Shown piece after piece: positions 57,093-64,000 of a stretch of DNA of 64,000 nt. This DNA comes from an uncultured Bacteroidia bacterium (lineage in GTDB: Bacteria; Bacteroidota; Bacteroidia; Bacteroidales; F082). The notes below the pieces were generated by a model, which worked only from the letters and a program-made list of their open reading frames with translations, was not told where the DNA came from and did no database searches. A program made the position numbers and the translations under genes. The stretch lies in contig CACYHX010000003.1 of the NCBI GenBank assembly GCA_902774365.1, positions 57,551-121,550 on the forward strand, in the 5' to 3' direction. The first letter of the stretch is position 1; each line of letters begins with the position of its first letter.

Positions 57093-57941
57093 TTATTCTG
57101 GAAGTTCACTGCTGTGTGTGTCCCCGTCGTTGCGGAGCATCATCAAGTCGCCTGGTGTAGGCAGGAAGCCTAAGTTGATGATCTGGTTGATGCTGGAGCT
57201 TTCTTGTCCGTATTTCATGGTTTGAATGCCCCATCTCAAGTCTTTGATGACAGGCTTGACGATGGTGTCGGTGGTGTGGCTGACCGTGTCGCTCACCACG
57301 GTAATCTCCTCGTCCATCTTACCGGAGAAGATGACGGCATTCAGCGGTGAGCCTTTTGACTTGATGTCGCGGATTTCGTAGAAGAACACGGTGAAATAGG
57401 GGTCTTGCCCCATGATGTAGACAGTATTGAAATCTCTTGATTCGAGTTTGCCTTCTTTGAAGTAAATGGGGGAGATGGTGTCATCGACAAACCAACTCGT
57501 GTTTGCTGACATGAAGCTGTGCGTGTCGTCTGTGCTGGACTGCTCAAGGAAATAGTCATATTGCCCAACATGGCCTTTGGGGCTCTGGAATTTCATCTTG
57601 GCAATGCCCTTGTGCTGCTCGTAGAATTTGAAATACTGCGGATTGGGAATGGAGTTGTTGGCGGGCTGAAGCCAAGGGCTTGAGGGGACCTTTTCGACGT
57701 ATGTTACCCATACATCATCCGCTACATAACAACCTTCGATTTTTGGGGGCTCGTCTCCGAAATGAAGGTGTTCATTGCCAAAGGCATACAAGAGCCGCTG
57801 GGGCATGAACTCGTTGATATTCGGAATTTCCTGGTAAGCGTAGTAAACCGTTGGATTGTGCTCTGGGTCGTTTTTTAGACATGAACCCAACAGCAATGTG
57901 CCGCATAAGAAAAGGACGGTCCTGTATAAGTGCTTCTTCAT
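57093..57941 (-). CDS. lipoprotein of unknown function
   Basis: A 282-residue protein with a hydrophobic leader and lipobox L-L-G-S-C (lipidation at about Cys21), followed by a sequence with many aromatic and charged residues. No family recognised. It starts 163 bases from the large secreted-protein gene on the same strand and is directly followed by the beta-barrel gene, which suggests an outer-membrane partnership. A promoter -7 box lies about 55 bases upstream. Confidence 0.7.
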   Translation of the reverse strand: MKKHLYRTVLFLCGTLLLGSCLKNDPEHNPTVYYAYQEIPNINEFMPQRLLYAFGNEHLHFGDEPPKIEGCYVADDVWVTYVEKVPSSPWLQPANNSIPNPQYFKFYEQHKGIAKMKFQSPKGHVGQYDYFLEQSSTDDTHSFMSANTSWFVDDTISPIYFKEGKLESRDFNTVYIMGQDPYFTVFFYEIRDIKSKGSPLNAVIFSGKMDEEITVVSDTVSHTTDTIVKPVIKDLRWGIQTMKYGQESSSINQIINLGFLPTPGDLMMLRNDGDTHSSELPE

Positions 57942-57994
57942 CTGTATTAGTTTTTGAAGAGGTGCTATTTTTATTCGGTTTAAAGAATATTCCG

Positions 57995-58002
57995 CAAATG
58001 TA
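57995..58002 (-). promoter_or_regulatory. -7 box (TACATTTG) for the lipoprotein/barrel operon
   Basis: On the - strand TACATTTG is followed by GCGG and lies about 54 bases before the start at 57941. A TTG about 23 bases upstream is a plausible -33 element. The rest of the AT-rich gap 57942 to 58105 also holds distant complementary arms GCCCACAAA (58031) and TTTGTGGGC (58094). Confidence 0.5.
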
Positions 58003-58105
58003 AGTAATTTAGTTTATTGTTCCGCCAATTGCCCACAAATTTTTTTCAACAATTTTCTTAATGTATTTATAATCAAATTATTATGACGTATTGTTTGTGG
58101 GCTTT

Positions 58106-61100
58106 TTAGCGGGCGATGATGACTTTTTTCGTCAAAACGCCATCTTTCCCAGTGATGACGAAATAGTAAATTCCGTTTGCGACGGCTTTCATTATATAGG
58201 GATACGTGCTTGAACCAGTGCCGTTGTAGGCTTGGAAATGGTCGATCAGCGTGCCTCTCATGTCATACACTTTCACGTCGGCTTTACCTTCAAGATGCTT
58301 GAAGAGGAGGTCCATCTGGCCGTTGTTGGGGTTGGGGACGATGTCAAATTGAACCTCGGCACTGTTTTCCTCAAGATCATAGAACGAGCAAAGGAACCAG
58401 TAGCGGCGCTCGACGCCTTGCGGGTTACATTCGTTGTAGGCCGTGGCATGTATCCAAATCGTGTCGGGCAGCGAGTTGCGGACAATCATCGTGCAGACCT
58501 TCCCAGGAGGTTGCGTTGTCATGTCGGGTTCTAGAATCCATAAGGCTTCGGGCGTATCGATGGCCCATTCGATGGAATCCCAACGACAATTGGGGTTGCG
58601 GTCTTCAAAGATAAAGTCGTAGGAGTGGATGTCGAACTCCGATGCGGTGATGACCCAGTGTGGGGCTGGGTTATCGAAATCGGCAGGGGTGATTTCCTTT
58701 GGGTCGGGGGTGTAGTTCAGGTCCAGGTTGAGATAAAGGATACTATCACATCCTAAATAGGTTTGGAACACCTTGGTGTATATGCCCGACTCAGTGTAAT
58801 CAACGTCGTACCATGTGTAAGAGTTACATTCGGATGCCGTGGTGGTGGCGCCATCGACGGGGGCACTGACAAGCAGATGGCACAACACTGTGCTGTCGCA
58901 GCCATCATACGTGGTCAAAACTTGTGTGTAGTCGCCCGACAGGTCATATTCTTGTCCATTCCAATGGAAGGTGCCGCATGAGATGGTGTCGAACGACGAT
59001 TCTTGGTTGGTGCCCATGGTGAGGTGTAATGTGACGATGCTGTCGCATCCGTCGAGTGTGGTGTATAGTTTTTCGTATGTGCCCGGGGTGGTATAGATGT
59101 CACCATCCCAAGTATAGCTCCCGTTACATTCATGGTGATTGACCTCAGTGGTGATACGGTCGGCCACGATGAGATGCAGGAAAACAATGCTGTCGCAACC
59201 ATCAACGGATTGCAATTCAAGTTGCCGGTTGTATTCTCCAGGGGCGTTGTATTCGAAGCTGAATCCGTAGCCGTTGTAGACGCCAGGCTCGCCTTGCCAG
59301 CAACGACTGTCGTTGAAGGGGATGTGATAGCTTGGCCGTGCCGTGAGGTAAAGCAACAGGCTATCCTGACATTCCGGGTGGTCGGGGTTGTCGACCATTC
59401 TTACCAATATGGTGTCGTTGTTGATTAACACGTTGTTGAAGCCGTGTCCTGAATAGAACTCTCCCGTGCAGCTCTCGTCGTTTTCCATGATGTAATGCTG
59501 TGTCAAGTCGACATAGTAGGTGAAGGTGTGCGCCGCTGTCGCATCACATCCACTGCCGTCGGAGTTGACGGTCAAAGTGACAGTATAGACGAGGTTGTCG
59601 TGGTAGGTATGAACGGCGGGGTTGTCGGTGCTGGTGCTGCCATCGCCAAAATCCCATTGGAGTGAATAGTTTGAAGAGTTGATGTCGGCAAGGAAAGTCA
59701 TGCCTTGGTCGGAACAGTAGGCGTAGCTTTCGTTAGGATTGACGCTGACCTCGTTGATGGTGACGCTAGTGCTGAGGTCTATGGCATTGGAGCCTACCAA
59801 ATAGGCGTATCCCTTGGCGCGACCGAATCCGTAGACATGGGCGTTGAAGCCATTGCTGCATGAGAGGTGATGCGAACCGTGCGTAATGTTTTTGCGGGTA
59901 AAACTGAACTCGTTGTTGCCCTCGATGGGTTCGAAGTCGCTTGACGCGATGGGGCGGTTGTCCAAATACACATTATTAATATCATTGCTGTTGACGATGA
60001 TGTTGACGTAATGGACACTGATACCCGTCGTGGCGTTATCGAAAGTGGAGAAGTTCACCTCGTCGATGACTTGCTCTACGGGAGCGATCCACACCATGGA
60101 GGGGTCACCCAATTCCGAGTTTGTGTCGTCATAGCAAGAGGTGTTGTAAAGGTAAACGGCGCAAGGATGAGTCGACTCGATGAAACAGGAACCATCGTAT
60201 GAATCAAGCTCAAAAATGTAGGATTGGTTGGCGTTTAACGAGGTTAAGCGGTCGCCGTTTCTGTAAATCTGGTTGTAGTCGGCACTTGAAGTGACTTTGA
60301 CGAAGTCACGATTGCGGTTCGCAGAACCAGTGACTGCAAAACGTTTCCCCCATGAACGTAAGGGCATGGCTTGTTCGAACACATGGTCGAAGCCGTCGCC
60401 TTGGTTAGTGGGGATACAGGTGAGGGTGTTGCCGTTGAAGACGGCGATCTTCTTGCAGTCGCTTGCGGTGATGCGAGTGCCGCTAAGGTCACGATTGGTT
60501 TCATAGTTGTTCGACCTAACCTGATAGGTCTCACCTGCGTTCAATGTAATCTGAAATGTTTGGCCTGCAGGCATTCCATCCAGAGTGGTACAGGAGGGGG
60601 TGATGTCGATGTCGGTGTTGTCTTCGGTAGCGACGATGGCAAAGGCACTGGTTTGGTTGACATTGACGACATCCTCCAAAAACATCCTCGATTGGTTGAA
60701 GCTTTGGATGATGTAGTCGTCGCCAAGGCTCTCTGTGGGCAGCACAAACGAAGCGTCGAAGGAGACATAGGCGATGTTGGTGCAATAGGCAGAGATGGTG
60801 TCGGTCGACACGATATGGATGGCTTTTTTGGAAACCGTGCTATAATTGGAGCGGTCGTGGTAGCCTTGCTCAATAGGGATGTCGACAGTGGTGATGCTGT
60901 TGGCATTAACATTGAATTGCACGCTCCATCCTGTCTTTGGGTTGGAAATCGTACCCGAACAGTCACGTTTGGCACTGATAAGCACTTGGTTGGTTATCCA
61001 TCCACCAAGTGGGTGCTCCTTGAACCCGTTGTGCATGAACGTTAGCCAAAATTCCTTGCCTTGTGTGGAAGTATTTTGGGCTAATGTATGGGTAGGTAAT

Positions 61101-61147
61101 ACCATACACATCACCACAACAAGCAGTAATGTCTTGAAGAGTCTCAT
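58106..61147 (-). CDS. secreted IgGFc-binding-like protein with PKD and Cys-repeat regions and T9SS sorting domain
   Basis: A 1013-residue protein. A signal peptide ends near residue 23 (T-L-A-Q). Residues about 25 to 450 form an IgGFc-binding-protein-N-like domain (T-Q-G-K-E-F-W-L-T-F-M, D-C-K-K-I-A-V-F-N-G, W-G-K-R-F-A-V). A PKD-like unit follows (Q-W-D-F-G-D-G-S near residue 500), then repeats with G-C-D-S-I/T-V-x-x-H-L (four copies, residues about 645 to 815). The end is a T9SS domain: V-P-N-P-N-N-G-Q-M, K-V-Y-D-M-R-G and K-K-V-I-I. It would be secreted through the outer membrane to the cell surface, for adhesion or binding. A second protein of similar plan lies immediately upstream. Confidence 0.85.
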   Translation of the reverse strand: MRLFKTLLLVVVMCMVLPTHTLAQNTSTQGKEFWLTFMHNGFKEHPLGGWITNQVLISAKRDCSGTISNPKTGWSVQFNVNANSITTVDIPIEQGYHDRSNYSTVSKKAIHIVSTDTISAYCTNIAYVSFDASFVLPTESLGDDYIIQSFNQSRMFLEDVVNVNQTSAFAIVATEDNTDIDITPSCTTLDGMPAGQTFQITLNAGETYQVRSNNYETNRDLSGTRITASDCKKIAVFNGNTLTCIPTNQGDGFDHVFEQAMPLRSWGKRFAVTGSANRNRDFVKVTSSADYNQIYRNGDRLTSLNANQSYIFELDSYDGSCFIESTHPCAVYLYNTSCYDDTNSELGDPSMVWIAPVEQVIDEVNFSTFDNATTGISVHYVNIIVNSNDINNVYLDNRPIASSDFEPIEGNNEFSFTRKNITHGSHHLSCSNGFNAHVYGFGRAKGYAYLVGSNAIDLSTSVTINEVSVNPNESYAYCSDQGMTFLADINSSNYSLQWDFGDGSTSTDNPAVHTYHDNLVYTVTLTVNSDGSGCDATAAHTFTYYVDLTQHYIMENDESCTGEFYSGHGFNNVLINNDTILVRMVDNPDHPECQDSLLLYLTARPSYHIPFNDSRCWQGEPGVYNGYGFSFEYNAPGEYNRQLELQSVDGCDSIVFLHLIVADRITTEVNHHECNGSYTWDGDIYTTPGTYEKLYTTLDGCDSIVTLHLTMGTNQESSFDTISCGTFHWNGQEYDLSGDYTQVLTTYDGCDSTVLCHLLVSAPVDGATTTASECNSYTWYDVDYTESGIYTKVFQTYLGCDSILYLNLDLNYTPDPKEITPADFDNPAPHWVITASEFDIHSYDFIFEDRNPNCRWDSIEWAIDTPEALWILEPDMTTQPPGKVCTMIVRNSLPDTIWIHATAYNECNPQGVERRYWFLCSFYDLEENSAEVQFDIVPNPNNGQMDLLFKHLEGKADVKVYDMRGTLIDHFQAYNGTGSSTYPYIMKAVANGIYYFVITGKDGVLTKKVIIAR

Positions 61148-61181
61148 AAGCTAATATGTTGTATTTGTGCTGTTTTTGTTG

Positions 61182-61484
61182 TTATCTTCGGATAATCACT
61201 TTCTTTGCTATTGTTCCTTCCTTGCCTGTTGCGACGAAGTAGTAGATGCCATCGGCGCGGTTTCTCATCTGGTAGGTGTAAGTGCTGGGTCCAGCGTTGT
61301 TGTAGGTCTGGAAGTCGTCAATGAGTGCGCCTTTCATGTCGTAGACCTTGACGTTGATCTTGCCGGTGAGGTTGTCGAAGTTGAGCGTCATCTGTCCGTT
61401 GTTGGGGTTCGGGACGACGGAGAAGTCGGCGTCGGTTAATTCGTCGATGCCATAGAAAGAGCACACCATCCAATACCTTTGCAT
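61182..61484 (-). pseudogene. T9SS sorting domain cut off from the upstream PKD protein by a frameshift
   Basis: A 100-codon frame beginning M-Q-R-Y-W-M-V-C-S-F-Y-G-I-D-E-L and continuing V-P-N-P-N-N-G-Q-M and K-V-Y-D-M-K-G to K-K-V-I-I-R-R. It is a complete type A sorting domain and aligns with the end of the neighbouring gene at 58106. Reading further upstream in this frame gives R-W-R-F-N-R-C-A-P-D-E-G-V, matching the tail of the large protein if one base is restored. It is therefore the lost C-terminus of the next gene, and not an independent small protein. Confidence 0.75.
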
Positions 61485-64000
61485 GACGCCCTCGTCGGGA
61501 GCGCAGCGGTTGAAGCGCCAACGCAGGTCCAGGTGACAGTGTCCCAGTAACAGTTGGGGTTGGTATCCCAGAGGTTGAAGTCGTAAGTGTTGATCTGGAA
61601 CTCGGAAGCGGTGACGACCCAGTGCGGGGCGGTGTTGTTGGCGTCCATGGGGTAGATGGGGGTGGGATGAGGGGTGTACTCGAGTTGAATTCTCATGGTG
61701 ACGAGGCTGTCGCAGTCCGCTACGTTCGTGTAGGTTCTGTGGTAGGTGCCCGACATGTCGTAGACAAGCCCGTCGTGGTCGGTGTAGACGATTTCATGCC
61801 CCATGGGGTCCCAGAAGTACTCATCGCAGGCCTCGTCTTCGGGGACGACGAAGTCGTACTCGTCGTGGCTGCTGATGGTAAGGTAGAGCGTGGCTTCGCT
61901 GGGGCAGCCGAAGGCGTTGGTGTAGTGGTGGGTGTAGACGGTGCTTTCGGTAAAGGTCATGTCGACGTTGAAGTTGTCGTTCTTCCAGCGATAGGTGTCG
62001 CAGCTGGAAACCACGACCTCGTCGCTGTAGTTAGGCCTGATTTCAAGGTTGAGGATGAGGGTGCTGTCGCAGGTGCCGGCATATTGTAGTGTGTCGTAAT
62101 AGACACCGCTTTCGTAATAGGTCACACCGTTTGAGGGCCAGGTGTATTGCGTACCGCAGAGTGAGATGTTGTAACTCTTGGAGTTGTAGAGCGACTCCTC
62201 AACGTGGAGGTGGATAATGCTGTCGCAGTTTTGCTGGGTGTTGTAGGTGAAGTTGTAGGCATCAGGGCTGGGCTGATAGTACTGGCCAGCGAAGTAGTAG
62301 CCATCCCCACCTTGGCAGGTCGACTCCCACAAGTCGAATTCGTATCTGGGGTTTTGTAGGAGGTTGAGCCTGATGACGCTGTCGCAGCCGTGAGCGGAGT
62401 AGAGGGTGTGGTAGTATGTGCCTGGCGCATTGAGGACATCGCCGTGGAAGTTGTATTGTTCACCTTGGCAGAAGTGGTCGGAGATGGGAGTCTCGTAGGT
62501 CTGCCAGTTGTCGAGGTGCAAGTGGACGATGGAGTCGCAGCCGAATTGCGTGTGTAAGGTATGGTCGTAAATGCCCGGCGTATGGATGTCCTCGCCGAAG
62601 TAGGAGTAGGTGTCGTTGTCACAAATGGTCTGGTAGATGTCGTGCTCGACGTTGGGATGCACATGCAGGGTGACGCTGACATCGATGTCGGTGAAGCCGT
62701 CGCTGACGTGGCAGGTGTAGGTGGTGTTGCCGAGAGCGGGTGAGGCTACGGGGTTCTGCGAGGTGGCATTATTGAGTGTGCCGGCAGGCGACCACTGGTA
62801 GGTGTAGTTTTCAGGTGCGCCGCCTGAGGGGATGGCATGCAGTGTGGTGGACTCGCCGTCGCAGAGGTCGGTCTGGTCGGCGGTTGCCATGGCGAGTAGG
62901 CTGGAGCCGTCGATGCTGACGATGACCTGAGCGGTGCTGGTGCAGCCGCCCTGTGGGTTGGTGATGGTGACGGTGAAGGTCTGGGTCTCCTGCAGCGCCA
63001 CAGTCTGTGTGGTCTGGGCGTCAGGGTTGACCACCAAGTTGGCGGGCTCCCAATGGAAGCTGAACACGCCTTGGGCGCCGGCGTTGGCAGTCAAGGTGGC
63101 GTTGGCGCCGTAGATGACGGTGGAGGGCTGTGCCGAAGCTGAGGCCACGGGCATGGCATACACCTCAACATTCTGGGTGTAAGTGTCGGTGCAACCACCA
63201 GCGGTCTGCACGGTGAGGGTCACAGGATAGCTTCCTGCAGAGGTGTAGTTGTGGCTCGCGGTCTGTCCCGTGCCGTTCTGTCCGTCACCGAAAGTCCATT
63301 GGTAGCTGTTGATTTGGTCGCCGGTGGAGGTGCTGGTGAACTGCATGGGGCTGCCTTGGCAGACGTTGGTGGCGGTGAAATTAGCGGTAGGCAAAGCGTT
63401 CACGACCACTGTTTGTGTGATTTGGTCAGTACATCCGCCTTCGGATTGCACGGTGAGGGTCGCCTGGTAGGTGCCGGCGTGGGCATAGGTGTGGTTGGCG
63501 CTTTGTCCCGTGCCAGTCTGGCTGTCGCCGAAGTTCCACTGGAAGCTGTTGCCACCGGTGGAGGTGCTGGTGAACTGGGTGGCTTCGCCTTCGCATACCG
63601 TCGTGGCGTTGAAGCTGGCGGTGGGCTGGGCATTCACAGTGACGGTTTGCGTGACCTGGTCGGTGCAGCCGCCAGAGGTCTGCACGGTGAGGGTCACCTG
63701 ATGCGTGCCAGGCTGGGCGAAGGTATGCGTCGTGTTTTGTCCAGAGCCAGTGCTTCCGTCACCGAAGTTCCATTGGTAGTTGCTGATGCCCTGACCCGTC
63801 GAGGTGCTGGTGAACTGCGTGGCTTGGCCTTGGCATACAGTAGTGGCGTTGAACGATGCGGTGGGCAGGGCACTGACGGTGACTGTCTTGGTGATTTGGT
63901 CGGTGCAATGTCCGTTACCCGTGCTTACCGTCAGCGTGACTTGGTAGGTGCCAGGGTTAGCGTAGGTATGGGTTGGATTTGCTCCCGTGCCCGTGCTTCC
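61436..64000 (-). CDS. giant PKD-repeat surface protein, 5' end beyond the window, frameshifted near its C-terminus
   Basis: At least 855 residues, with the frame still open at the window edge. It carries at least four PKD domains in tandem (F-G-D-G/S, then T-x-T-V, period about 80 residues), each with T-S-T-S-T-G and C-T-D-x-x-T-Q-T, followed by a Ig-like segment and six Cys-repeat units of the G-C-D-S-I-V-x-L type. In this frame the protein ends abnormally (A-S-C-K-G-I-G-W) at 61436, while the natural T9SS end is in another frame. A one-base loss near 61518 to 61528 explains this. The intact protein would be a long adhesin-like surface protein. No function is proven. Confidence 0.85.
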   Translation of the reverse strand, partial: GSTGTGANPTHTYANPGTYQVTLTVSTGNGHCTDQITKTVTVSALPTASFNATTVCQGQATQFTSTSTGQGISNYQWNFGDGSTGSGQNTTHTFAQPGTHQVTLTVQTSGGCTDQVTQTVTVNAQPTASFNATTVCEGEATQFTSTSTGGNSFQWNFGDSQTGTGQSANHTYAHAGTYQATLTVQSEGGCTDQITQTVVVNALPTANFTATNVCQGSPMQFTSTSTGDQINSYQWTFGDGQNGTGQTASHNYTSAGSYPVTLTVQTAGGCTDTYTQNVEVYAMPVASASAQPSTVIYGANATLTANAGAQGVFSFHWEPANLVVNPDAQTTQTVALQETQTFTVTITNPQGGCTSTAQVIVSIDGSSLLAMATADQTDLCDGESTTLHAIPSGGAPENYTYQWSPAGTLNNATSQNPVASPALGNTTYTCHVSDGFTDIDVSVTLHVHPNVEHDIYQTICDNDTYSYFGEDIHTPGIYDHTLHTQFGCDSIVHLHLDNWQTYETPISDHFCQGEQYNFHGDVLNAPGTYYHTLYSAHGCDSVIRLNLLQNPRYEFDLWESTCQGGDGYYFAGQYYQPSPDAYNFTYNTQQNCDSIIHLHVEESLYNSKSYNISLCGTQYTWPSNGVTYYESGVYYDTLQYAGTCDSTLILNLEIRPNYSDEVVVSSCDTYRWKNDNFNVDMTFTESTVYTHHYTNAFGCPSEATLYLTISSHDEYDFVVPEDEACDEYFWDPMGHEIVYTDHDGLVYDMSGTYHRTYTNVADCDSLVTMRIQLEYTPHPTPIYPMDANNTAPHWVVTASEFQINTYDFNLWDTNPNCYWDTVTWTCVGASTAALPTRASCKGIGWCALSMASTN

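Noticed and set aside
58031-58102. Distant arms GCCCACAAA and TTTGTGGGC as a terminator
   Set aside because: The 54-base AT-rich loop makes a stable terminator hairpin unlikely, so it is only mentioned with the promoter region.
63200-64000. Possible CRISPR or satellite because of regular repetition near the right end
   Set aside because: The period is about 240 bp and the units translate into PKD domains, so it is protein-domain repetition.
1-64000. tRNA, rRNA and riboswitch genes
   Set aside because: No cloverleaf, CCA-ended arm, rRNA core sequence or recognisable riboswitch leader was noticed in the intergenic regions read by eye; a covariance search would be needed to exclude small RNAs.

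Overview
The window looks like chromosomal DNA of an uncultured or little-studied member of the Bacteroidota, most likely order Bacteroidales. The phylum call rests on promoters with the TAnnTTTG -7 box, near absence of Shine-Dalgarno sites, proteins with type IX secretion (T9SS) C-terminal sorting domains, DUF4143 ATPases, a glycogen synthase/alpha-glucan phosphorylase fusion, and the rSAM/lipoprotein system known from this group. Nothing here fixes genus or species. No rRNA, tRNA, CRISPR array, complete insertion sequence or integrase was seen.

Bases 1 to 27,820 are a large surface-polysaccharide (capsule/EPS or O-antigen-like) locus, all on the + strand with many ATGA or TGATG overlaps. 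It holds about a dozen glycosyltransferases (GT14, GT2, GT4, GT32 and HlpA-like types), two hexapeptide acyltransferases, two acyltransferase-3 membrane proteins (one frameshifted), an AsnB-type amidotransferase, UDP-GlcNAc 2-epimerase, a DUF354 protein and a polysaccharide-deacetylase-like protein. It ends with the export and control genes: Wza-type lipoprotein, Wzc-type BY-kinase with a tyrosine-rich tail, and PHP-type phosphatase. No flippase, initiating transferase or confident polymerase is seen, so the locus probably continues to the left. Bases 9,614 to 15,021 are a patchwork inside it: a MaoC gene, chimeric ATPase remnants, an AT-rich GtrA/GtrB/GtrC-like cassette and an intact DUF4143 ATPase, punctuated by copies of the first codons of one GT2 gene.

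A strong hairpin at 27,844 separates this from a - strand group: two tandem patatin/beta-barrel paralogues preceded by an M3 peptidase lipoprotein. Divergent from these, 34,877 to 43,723 is an alpha-glucan (glycogen) block: debranching enzyme, GT4 synthase-like protein, GH57 amylase-like protein and the synthase/phosphorylase fusion. Single genes and small operons follow: NfeD plus stomatin, a Nudix hydrolase, an ADP-forming acyl-CoA synthetase, a small membrane protein, and a secreted CotH-kinase protein with a T9SS tail.

Bases 50,814 to 52,930 hold the most unusual system: three small lipoproteins sharing one leader and lipobox, followed by a radical SAM/SPASM enzyme with an overlapping start. 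An ABC transporter with a YtrA-like GntR regulator and a GIN-domain lipoprotein come next. The right end, on the - strand, holds an outer-membrane barrel plus lipoprotein pair and two very large secreted PKD/Cys-repeat proteins with T9SS tails. The second is frameshifted just before its sorting domain and runs off the window.
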